Below, one piece after another: positions 1 to 5,470 of a DNA stretch of 5,470 nucleotides. Below the pieces are notes generated by a model that did no database searches, was not told the origin of the DNA, and saw only the letters and a program-made list of their open reading frames with translations. The translations under genes were made by a program, and so were the position numbers. Source of the DNA: Natronomicrosphaera sp040876735 (GTDB lineage: Bacteria; Planctomycetota; Phycisphaerae; Phycisphaerales; Phycisphaeraceae); the NCBI GenBank assembly GCA_040876735.1, contig JBBDPC010000051.1, positions 1 through 5,470 of the forward strand, in the 5' to 3' direction. Every line of letters starts with the position of its first letter. Positions within the stretch are counted from its first letter, which is position 1.

Positions 1-204
1 GACGTCTACAGCCTCGACGACGGCGAACACCTGTGGGGCCAGACGCTGACCGACGTGCGCCCGCGCGCCACCAGCCCCGGCGGCCGGCAGACGCAGGTGC
101 TGCGGGTCCAGAGCGCCCTGGTGATCGCGGACATGAATGCCGTGCACGTGTTCACCCCCGGCGACGAGGCGTCGCCGTCGCCTGACGAGACCGACGAACC
201 CTAA
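1..204 (+). CDS. C-terminal end of a probable PQQ-like beta-propeller protein (5' truncated by window)
   Basis: Frame 1 is open from the window edge to a TAA at 202-204, giving 67 residues. The start reads VYSLDDGEHLWGQTL, which resembles the blade signature of PQQ-like/quinoprotein beta-propeller repeats (a short strand, an 'L-D-x-x-x-G-x-x-x-W' turn, then the next strand). A second strand pair (VLRVQSALVIADMNAVHVF) follows, and a charged, proline-rich tail (GDEASPSPDETDEP) ends the protein. Such repeats serve as enzyme scaffolds or as protein-interaction and outer-layer assembly domains, so the specific role cannot be told from this fragment. The gene runs in the same direction as the oxidoreductase that starts at 357, but a 152-bp gap containing an inverted-repeat element separates them, so co-transcription is uncertain. 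The coding call rests on GC-rich third positions and on protein-like strand/turn spacing. A WD40-type or other propeller is the main alternative. Confidence 0.6.
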   Translation, partial: DVYSLDDGEHLWGQTLTDVRPRATSPGGRQTQVLRVQSALVIADMNAVHVFTPGDEASPSPDETDEP

Positions 205-222
205 CGAACTTCACCCGATTTA

Positions 223-322
223 ATGAGCCTTGAGCCGTCAGCTTGAAGCCATGAACCAACGACAGACCGAACAGACGGGGACACTCTGGCTGAAGGCTTC
301 AAGCTGACGGCTCAAGGCTCAA
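223..322 (+). mobile_element. E1: 100-bp MITE-like element with 27-bp terminal inverted repeats
   Basis: Positions 224-250 are an exact reverse complement of 295-321 (27 of 27 bp), separated by a 44-nt centre. One unpaired base lies outside each arm (223 and 322), followed by TA on both sides (221-222 and 323-324), as expected for a TA target duplication. There is no coding capacity. The sequence is related over its whole length to E2 at 5059-5279, in opposite orientation. The most conserved internal block is 278-299, which is identical over 22 nt to the complement of 5204-5225. The element sits 18 nt after the stop of the upstream gene and ends 34 nt before the oxidoreductase start. Its transcript could fold into a long hairpin, but no T-run follows it, so it is not a classical intrinsic terminator. 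The repeat structure is certain. The MITE interpretation, and the TA duplication in particular, is inference. Confidence 0.75.
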
Positions 323-356
323 TAAGGTACAGACTCTCAAGCAGGATCAAACGCAC

Positions 357-2258
357 ATGACCGAGACTCTCCAGGCAGACGTGGCGATCATCGGCGGTGG
401 CTTCGGCGCCGTCGCGGCCGCCTTGGCGCTGACCGACCGCGGCTACCAGGTCGTCATGACCGACGAGTTCCACTGGATCGGCGGGCAGGTGACCAGCCAG
501 GCGCTGTGCGTGCTCGATGAGCTGTACGATCCGGTGGGCGAGACGATCATGAACGCCCGCTACGCCGAGTTCCGCCAGCGCGTGCGCGACCATTACCGCA
601 CGAAGTACCGCCTCTCGCCGCTCGGCGCCGCCCAGCGTCACCTGTGCGTCGGCAATGCCGCCTGCTCGCCGGTCACCGCCGAGCCGCATGTCGCCCACGC
701 CGTGCTCCAGGACATGCTCGCCGACGCCATCGCCCAGAAGCGCTTGACCGTGTTCACCCGGCACGTGCCCATCAGCGCCATGCGCGATGGCGACCGGGCC
801 GTGGCCGTCACCTGCCGCGACCTCGACCACCCGAACCAGACGCGCACCTTCCAAGCTGCCTTCTTCCTCGACGGCACGGAGACCGGCGACACCTATCCGC
901 TGCTGAACCTGCCCCACGGCCTCGGGTCCGACCCGCGCTGGCTCACCGGCGAAGAACACGCCCCCGACGAGCCGCTGCCCGACGCCGTCCAGTCGTTCAC
1001 CTACTGCACGGTTGTCGAGTTCGTGCCCGGTGGTGACTTCACCATCCCCAAGCCTGACAACTACGAAACGCTCCGCGACAACCAGCCGTTCAAGCTGGGC
1101 AACCTCGGAGCCACGCGCTCGCACCCGGGCAAGTTCTTCGAGCTCACCTTCACCGACGAAGGCAACCGCGTTGTGCCCTTCTGGCTCTACCGCTGTCTGG
1201 TGGACCACCGCAACTTCGACGACCCCGCCATGCCCTATAGCCGGGCCGTCCTCAACGTCGGCAGCAACGACTACAAGGGCGAAAGCTTCATCGACCACGA
1301 CGACCCCGAGTCCGTGCTCGAAGCCGCCCGCCAGCTCAGCCGGGCCTACCTCTACTGGCTCCAGACCGAAGCCCCGCGCGACGATGGCGGCTTCGGCTAC
1401 CCTGAGCTGCGCCCCATGCCCGAGGCCACCGGCACGCCCGACGGCGTGGCGCAAGCGCCCTACATCCGCGAGGGCCGACGCCTGCGCGCCTGCGAAACAA
1501 TCGTCGAAGAAGACCTCTCCACCCGCGATCAGCACCAGGCCCGCGCCCGTCAGTTCACCAACTCGGTGGGCGTCGGCGCGTACATGATCGACATCCACAA
1601 CCGCTCGGCCGGCACGAAGGGCATGGTCCAGATGACCCGGCCCTACCAGGTCCCGCTCGGCGCGCTGGTGTCGCCGGAGATGAACAACTTCGCCGTCGCC
1701 AACAAGGGCATCGGCGTGACGCAGATCACCAACGGTGCCTACCGCCTGCATCCGCTGGAGTGGGAAATCGGCGAGGCCGCCGGCGAACTGGCCGCCTACT
1801 GCCTCGAGCACCGCATCGAAGACCGCATCGAACATCCCAACCTCACCGGGCAAGCCCTGTTCGACTTCCAGCGCCGCCTGCTCCAGCAGGGCGTCCCGCT
1901 CTACTGGTACGAAGACCTCCCGCCCGACGACCCCGCCTTCGAAGCGGCCCAACTGCTCGCGCTCACCAACATCTGGCCCGGCCACCCCGACCACCTGCGC
2001 TTCGAGGGCCACCAGAGCATCTGCCGCCACCGCCCGATGTTCCTCCAGGTCTGCCAACGCCTCAAGGACGCGGGCAAGGACGTCACCGAACTGCGCGACC
2101 TGCACGTGATCGCCCACGGCTCCCGCAAGGGCGACGTCGTCCAGCAACTGGCCCTCTACCTCGATCGCATCGGCTGGCCCGACGCCGCCCTCACCCGCAC
2201 GTTCCCCAGTTGCACCGACGCCCAGCCCCAGCCGCTCGACCCCGCCAGACTGTGGTGA
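357..2258 (+). CDS. FAD-dependent oxidoreductase (FAD_oxidored-type family) with SLH-like C-terminal region
   Basis: This 633-residue protein is probably a cytoplasmic flavoenzyme; its substrate is unknown. The N-terminus goes straight into a Rossmann fold, with no signal peptide. The dinucleotide motif GGGFGA is at residues 13-18, with Ala in place of the usual last Gly. The second strand ends at D36/E37, likely near the FAD ribose, and is followed by IGGQ (41-44). Other family marks are LDGTETGD (171-178, the second FAD-contact segment), YIREGRRLRA (369-378), and a C-terminal FAD-closing block from about 449 to 484 containing NGAYRLHPLEWEIGEAAG. This pattern matches the large FAD_oxidored family (Pfam PF12831), whose members often have unassigned substrates. 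Residues about 518-556 resemble a degenerate SLH repeat. The ATG at 357 puts the Rossmann motif at the expected distance. A weak purine-rich stretch (AGGA, 343-346) lies about 10 nt upstream. The long antisense reading frame here is a codon-bias shadow. The family call is firm and the reaction is not. Confidence 0.9.
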   Translation: MTETLQADVAIIGGGFGAVAAALALTDRGYQVVMTDEFHWIGGQVTSQALCVLDELYDPVGETIMNARYAEFRQRVRDHYRTKYRLSPLGAAQRHLCVGNAACSPVTAEPHVAHAVLQDMLADAIAQKRLTVFTRHVPISAMRDGDRAVAVTCRDLDHPNQTRTFQAAFFLDGTETGDTYPLLNLPHGLGSDPRWLTGEEHAPDEPLPDAVQSFTYCTVVEFVPGGDFTIPKPDNYETLRDNQPFKLGNLGATRSHPGKFFELTFTDEGNRVVPFWLYRCLVDHRNFDDPAMPYSRAVLNVGSNDYKGESFIDHDDPESVLEAARQLSRAYLYWLQTEAPRDDGGFGYPELRPMPEATGTPDGVAQAPYIREGRRLRACETIVEEDLSTRDQHQARARQFTNSVGVGAYMIDIHNRSAGTKGMVQMTRPYQVPLGALVSPEMNNFAVANKGIGVTQITNGAYRLHPLEWEIGEAAGELAAYCLEHRIEDRIEHPNLTGQALFDFQRRLLQQGVPLYWYEDLPPDDPAFEAAQLLALTNIWPGHPDHLRFEGHQSICRHRPMFLQVCQRLKDAGKDVTELRDLHVIAHGSRKGDVVQQLALYLDRIGWPDAALTRTFPSCTDAQPQPLDPARLW

Positions 2259-2522
2259 CCGGGCAGCCAGGATGTGCCTTGTCTACCAGGCCAGGCTGAC
2301 GCTCGGCACGGGCCACACCTCGGAATGAGCCGCGTGATGACGCAGTTGTCAGGCACGGTGCATCTGAACGCCGCCACAACCGTCAATCCGTCGTCATCGC
2401 CGCGCATCTTCCGCTGACGATGTGAACGGCCTGCTGGCTCAGCCAATGAGCACCTCGCGTCACCGGACGGTGAGGCTGACGCGCCCGACGGTGGGCTGGC
2501 GGTGAAGGGCCGCCGGTTACGG
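2259..2522. other. Convergent intergenic region, no gene seen
   Basis: This 264-bp gap lies between the 3' ends of the oxidoreductase and the signalling gene. Short reading frames cross it on the minus strand, but they are arginine/proline-rich and have no recognisable domain or ribosome site. The only structure noted is a small hairpin 8 nt beyond the minus-strand stop: 2498-2502 pairs with 2510-2514 (GGCGG/CCGCC, 7-nt loop). It has no T-run on either side, so it is at best a weak, possibly Rho-assisted, end signal. I looked for a helix-turn-helix continuation of the receiver protein past its stop and found none in frame. Confidence 0.6.
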
Positions 2523-4727
2523 TTACCCCATGCTCAACCACTCGCCCCGGATGGCGGCGATGAGGTGGTCGACGGGCCCGTTCTTGCACAGGTAGCCTTC
2601 AGCGCCGGCCGCGTGCATGGTGGCCGCCATATCCGGCCGACCGTGCACGGAAAGACCAATGACGCGAATGTTCGGCTGCGCCGCGGTGATCTGGCGCGTC
2701 GCTTCAATCCCGTTCAGCCCGGGCATCGTGATGTCCATGATCACCACATCCGGCCGCAGCGCCCGCGCCAGCCGCACCGCCGTTTCACCGTCCGCGGCCT
2801 CGCCCACCACCGTGATGCCCGGATGCGCGTTGAGCAAGTTGACCGGTCCTTCACGCATCAACTCGTGATCGTCCACCACCATGACGCGCAGGATGTCAGG
2901 CCGCCGCTTCCTCGGTTTCCGCGGCGGACGGGATGGGCGCGTCGATACGACGTCGGCCTCGTGCTCGCCCGGCCGACCCTGATCAAGTGCCGGCGCATAC
3001 CCCGGCGCTTGTGTCGGGATCTGCGTCAGTTGCCGCTTGAGCGTTTGATGACCGATGGCCGCCCCGAGCAGGTTGGCCGCCGCCTGTACGAACCGCACCT
3101 CGTCGGCAGTAAACTGTCGACGGTCACGCGTGTACGCGCCCAGGATGCCGACGGGCTGGCCCTTTTCATCCATGATGCCCATGCTCAGACCGCTCACCAC
3201 CTTGTGCTCCAGCAGCCGCTGCGAGCCGGTGAACCGCGTGTCCTGCTGGAGGTCCGTCACCACGACCGGGCGGTTGACGCGCAGCGTGTAGCCGACCTGC
3301 GAGTCCGGCTCCGCCTGCACCATCGCTTCGCCCACGAGTCCCGGCCGCCAGCCCACGCCCGCTTTCAGGCATAGCTGTCGCTCGTCGGGTAAGCGTTCCA
3401 GCACCTCGCACATCTCGACGCCGAGCGTGCGCGCCACTGCCTGCACTGACGCATCCAGCAAGGTGGGCAACACCGCCCCCGCCAGCGCCTGATGACCCAG
3501 GCGAGCAAGTGCCTGGTACTGGCAGGACCGGGCCTCAAGGCGGTCCTGCTGGTGCTTGTCGCTCGTTCGATCCTGCACGATTTTGACATAGCCGCACACT
3601 TCGCCCTCGGCGTTGTGCATGACCGATACCCGGGAGGCGCCCCAGAACCGACTCCCATCTTTGTGCACGTACCAGCGCTCGTCCGAGACGCCCTCGTCAT
3701 GCGCCGCCTGTTGGATCTCTTGCTCAGGCGCATGTCGCTGCCGATCCATCTCGCTGAACAGCATCGCGCCGGCGTGGCCCAGTACTTCATCGGCCGCGTA
3801 GCCCAGTAACCGGTGGGCCCCATGGTTCCAATGGGTGATACGGCCGTCCATGTCCAGCGTGATGATCGCGTGGTCGGCGGCGCTGTCCAGAATGCGCCGC
3901 AGCCGTCGCACGGTGCGGCGCAGGGCCTGCTCCGTCTCCCGGCGCGGACTCAGGTCCCGCACGATCTGAGCGAACCCCTCCAGCCGTCCGCTCTCATCCC
4001 GCAAGGCGGTCAGGCTTACGTGCGCCCAGAGTCGCGAACCGTCTTCGCGCAACCGCCATCCCTCCGCTTCCGCGTGGCCGTGCTTCCGAGCCTGTTGCAG
4101 GTGACGCCCGGGCAGGTTAGCCCGCATGTCCGCCAGCGTGTAGAACAAGAAGATGTGTCGCCCCAGAATCGCGTCGGGGTGATAGCCGAAGATGTGTTCC
4201 CCGCCAAGATTCCAACTGCTCACCCGGCCCTGCGGGTCCAGCAGGCAGATGGCATGGTCCTCCACCGAGGCCACCAGTTGCTGAAACCGCTGTTCATTCG
4301 TCGGGTCGGCATGCGAGCTTTCGCGATGACGCTGCCGACGCGCCTGCCAACCGATCCGCACCAGCATCGTCCGCAGCACGACTTCCACCACGGCATCGAT
4401 CTCCTCCTCGGGCACCAACGTCACCTGCCCGCTTCGGACGTATTCCAACGGCACCGCCACCGGGGCGCTCCGCCGGCGATGCAGCAGCAGCACCGGCAAC
4501 TGCGGGGCCGCCGCCTGCAACAGATCGATCAGCGTGTTCGTCCCCGTGACACGCGACCCGATCACCAGCAGGTCCACCGACGCTTCCCGCGGGCCGGCTT
4601 TGATGCGGCGGACCAGCGCCTTCACGTTGTCGATCTGCTCCACGCTCAGGCCGGGGATGGACGGCAGGCGATTCTTCAGATGCTCTGCCACGCTCGGGCT
4701 AACCTGCAACAAGGAGATTTCGCTCAT
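2523..4727 (-). CDS. Multidomain signalling protein: pseudo-receiver, PAS, PAS, GAF, receiver (no kinase, no HTH)
   Basis: The protein has 734 residues. (1) Residues about 4-122 have the alternating strand/helix layout of a response-regulator receiver, but the acidic pair is replaced by V9/S10 and the phospho-acceptor position by G57 (in VDLLVIGSR), so it is probably not phosphorylated. (2) PAS 1 spans about 144-269, with SSWNLGGEHIFGY and the PAC segment WRLREDGSRLWAHV. (3) PAS 2 spans about 277-394 (ITHWNHGAHRLLGY, KDGSRFWGAS). (4) A GAF domain spans about 403-563. (5) A basic, proline-rich linker follows (about 597-611). (6) A canonical NarL-type receiver spans 612-734, with D619/D620, phospho-acceptor D665 in VVIMDITMPGLNG, S693 and K715. 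The protein stops just after the last receiver helix. No HisKA, HATPase, GGDEF, EAL or HTH is visible, and neither is a membrane segment, so it is a cytosolic sensor that must receive phosphate from another kinase. ATG 4727 is preferred over an in-frame start at 5018 because it has a strong AGGAG and begins directly at the first domain. Confidence 0.9.
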   Translation of the reverse strand: MSEISLLQVSPSVAEHLKNRLPSIPGLSVEQIDNVKALVRRIKAGPREASVDLLVIGSRVTGTNTLIDLLQAAAPQLPVLLLHRRRSAPVAVPLEYVRSGQVTLVPEEEIDAVVEVVLRTMLVRIGWQARRQRHRESSHADPTNEQRFQQLVASVEDHAICLLDPQGRVSSWNLGGEHIFGYHPDAILGRHIFLFYTLADMRANLPGRHLQQARKHGHAEAEGWRLREDGSRLWAHVSLTALRDESGRLEGFAQIVRDLSPRRETEQALRRTVRRLRRILDSAADHAIITLDMDGRITHWNHGAHRLLGYAADEVLGHAGAMLFSEMDRQRHAPEQEIQQAAHDEGVSDERWYVHKDGSRFWGASRVSVMHNAEGEVCGYVKIVQDRTSDKHQQDRLEARSCQYQALARLGHQALAGAVLPTLLDASVQAVARTLGVEMCEVLERLPDERQLCLKAGVGWRPGLVGEAMVQAEPDSQVGYTLRVNRPVVVTDLQQDTRFTGSQRLLEHKVVSGLSMGIMDEKGQPVGILGAYTRDRRQFTADEVRFVQAAANLLGAAIGHQTLKRQLTQIPTQAPGYAPALDQGRPGEHEADVVSTRPSRPPRKPRKRRPDILRVMVVDDHELMREGPVNLLNAHPGITVVGEAADGETAVRLARALRPDVVIMDITMPGLNGIEATRQITAAQPNIRVIGLSVHGRPDMAATMHAAGAEGYLCKNGPVDHLIAAIRGEWLSMG

Positions 4728-5056
4728 GCTTCGCTCCTGCGCTCGCTTTGGGTGTGAACATCCGGTCGCCTGATGGTAGCCGTGCCACCCGGTTGCTTGT
4801 GAAGCAGGGTCGGTTTGGTGACAAGGAATCGGTGTTTCCCTTACATGGTTGCCGGCGGGATCCGCCTCGGCGCCAACGACGAAAAAAGCTCCCCGCACAA
4901 TCAAGGCCGGGCAGGTTAACAGCCTTGCCTGTTCAAGCGGAACAAAGCCATGTTGCCTGCCTTGAGGAGCAGGGGGCGTTTCGAATGAAGAGGTCAGGAT
5001 CAGGAATTCTCCCACCACCTGATCTGGGCTCGCAGGTCATCGTCTTCGGCCTGCTT
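4728..5056 (-). other. Upstream/leader region of the signalling gene, no gene seen
   Basis: About 330 bp separate the sensor start from E2. Reading frames on both strands lack a ribosome site or protein-like composition. Two possible folds were noticed. One is a short hairpin at 4775-4789, stable only as minus-strand RNA because of a G-U pair, about 48 nt upstream of the start. The other is a nested fold in which 4910-4915 pairs with 4956-4961 (6 bp), 4918-4921 with 4951-4954, and an inner stem 4930-4934 with 4940-4944. Neither matches a riboswitch class that I can recognise. The gene's promoter presumably lies here, but no convincing -35/-10 pair or complete sigma-54 site was found. Confidence 0.5.
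4734..4738 (-). promoter_or_regulatory. Shine-Dalgarno site for the signalling gene
   Basis: On the minus strand AGGAG ends 6 nt before the ATG at 4727-4725, which is close to ideal spacing. This site decides the start. The in-frame extension upstream to 5018 would add 97 residues with no domain, and it would run through what looks like leader DNA. Confidence 0.75.
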
Positions 5057-5058
5057 TA

Positions 5059-5279
5059 CTGAACCTTGAGCCGTTCGCTTTAAGCCATTGGTGATTTTCG
5101 GATAGATCAAGCGCCTCGCCATCTGGAGGGTCATTTCCGTCCGAGCCGGCTTCACAGAAGCCGGCTCGGACAAGACAGTAGCCATCCGGTGATCAGTAGC
5201 CGTAAGCCTTCAGCCAGAGTGTCCCGCCCGTTGAGCCTGTCGCCGAATGAAGGTTGAAAGCGAACGGCTCAAGGTTCAA
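5059..5279 (-). mobile_element. E2: 221-bp MITE-like element, longer relative of E1 in opposite orientation
   Basis: Positions 5060-5081 are an exact reverse complement of 5257-5278 (22 of 22 bp). As in E1, one base lies outside each arm (5059 and 5279) and TA flanks both sides (5057-5058 and 5280-5281). Read on the minus strand, 5279-5204 aligns with E1 223-299 with a 1-nt indel, and 5086-5059 aligns with E1 295-322. E1 lacks the intervening 122 bp. In E2 that segment is bounded by the 6-bp direct repeat TAAGCC (plus strand, 5081-5086 and 5203-5208). The arithmetic closes: 100 + 122 - 1 = 221. No transposase or plausible protein is encoded. The 61-residue minus-strand frame through it is made largely of repeat and hairpin sequence. 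Homology to E1 is directly visible. Mobility in trans by a TA-targeting transposase (IS630/Tc1-mariner type) is inference. Confidence 0.75.
5139..5171. repeat. Near-perfect palindrome nested in E2
   Basis: Positions 5139-5153 are an exact reverse complement of 5157-5171, giving a 15-bp GC-rich stem with a 3-nt loop (ACA). It lies wholly inside the 122-bp segment that E2 has and E1 lacks. No T-run follows on either strand, so it is not a classical terminator. It could be a REP-like palindrome, a recombination or protein-binding site, or part of a larger RNA fold of E2. Confidence 0.8.
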
Positions 5280-5281
5280 TA

Positions 5282-5470
5282 GTTCAATGCAATCGTGCTG
5301 GTGGGGGAGGTTCTATACGGAGCAGTATGGCCCCTGTTAGCATTTATTCGTATGATAAACGCGTGAGGCGCGGACTTATAGCCGTCCGAAAATCTGCAAC
5401 GTCAGCCTGCCTAGCCTGACCTGCCCCCATTTCATGTACCAGTCGCTGTGAGAGTCGGTGCATGATCCTG
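5282..5470. other. Right-edge region, no supported gene
   Basis: This stretch is less GC-rich than the rest and shows no RNA gene or recognisable domain. A 30-codon plus-strand frame (5327-5419) has a GGAG 4 nt upstream. A minus-strand frame is open from the right edge to a TAA at 5344-5346 (41 codons). Both are short enough to be chance. The edge frame could be the tail of a gene beyond the window. Confidence 0.4.

Noticed and set aside
312..2147. 611-codon open frame on the minus strand opposite the oxidoreductase
   Set aside because: The composition is that of a GC-rich codon shadow (repetitive V/A/G/E/H runs) with no domain. The plus-strand frame has clear FAD-binding motifs throughout.
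3813..4757. 314-codon plus-strand frame opposite the signalling gene
   Set aside because: It is a shadow of the real minus-strand gene, rich in H/R/Q/P with no domain.
4771..4787. Half of a sigma-54 promoter (TGGCACG on the minus strand)
   Set aside because: The -12 element (TTGC type) is absent at the required spacing.
4740..4900. Riboswitch-like pieces (c-di-GMP-I, guanidine-II) in the sensor leader
   Set aside because: Only short look-alike segments are present. The conserved cores, and the second ACGR hairpin needed for guanidine-II, are missing.
4728..5018. 97-residue N-terminal extension of the signalling protein to an upstream in-frame ATG
   Set aside because: The extension shows no domain and no good ribosome site. 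The internal ATG at 4727 has AGGAG at 6 nt and starts exactly at the first fold.
5000..5185. 61-residue minus-strand frame ending WWENS
   Set aside because: Its N-terminal half is translated hairpin and terminal repeat of E2. The last 20 residues look somewhat protein-like (DDDLRAQIRWWENS), but no start or family supports a gene.
5327..5419. 30-codon plus-strand frame with GGAG upstream
   Set aside because: It is too short, has no recognisable content, and is as likely by chance as not.
5344..5470. Minus-strand frame open from the right edge (41 codons)
   Set aside because: It could be the end of an off-window gene, but another minus frame is open over nearly the same stretch and nothing distinguishes them.

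Overview
The window is GC-rich and looks like a chromosomal stretch of a free-living, probably planctomycete-like bacterium (class uncertain). The evidence is a PQQ/beta-propeller-like protein end, a large family FAD-dependent oxidoreductase, a big PAS/GAF signalling protein and strong third-position GC codon bias. The taxonomy is inference from gene style, not from a marker gene.

Layout. Positions 1-204 hold the last 67 codons of a plus-strand gene, probably a PQQ-like beta-propeller protein. Positions 205-356 are a short gap almost filled by a 100-bp inverted-repeat element (E1, 223-322). Positions 357-2258 encode a 633-residue FAD-dependent oxidoreductase whose C-terminal part resembles a degenerate S-layer-homology (SLH) repeat. 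After a 264-bp convergent gap with no clear terminator, the minus strand carries a 734-residue signalling protein (2523-4727). Its order is pseudo-receiver, PAS, PAS, GAF, receiver, with no histidine kinase and no DNA-binding output. Upstream of it lie about 330 bp without a convincing gene, then a second, longer inverted-repeat element (E2, 5059-5279). The last 189 bp hold nothing I can support.

The most interesting signal is the pair E1/E2. Both end in long terminal inverted repeats with related sequence, and both are flanked by TA on each side. They align end to end in opposite orientation with one 1-nt indel and one clean 122-bp presence/absence difference, which is bounded in E2 by a 6-bp direct repeat. 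They look like two members of a non-coding, MITE-like dispersed repeat family. The genes themselves look like ordinary housekeeping/accessory genes. No functional link between the oxidoreductase and the signalling protein is visible beyond convergent adjacency.
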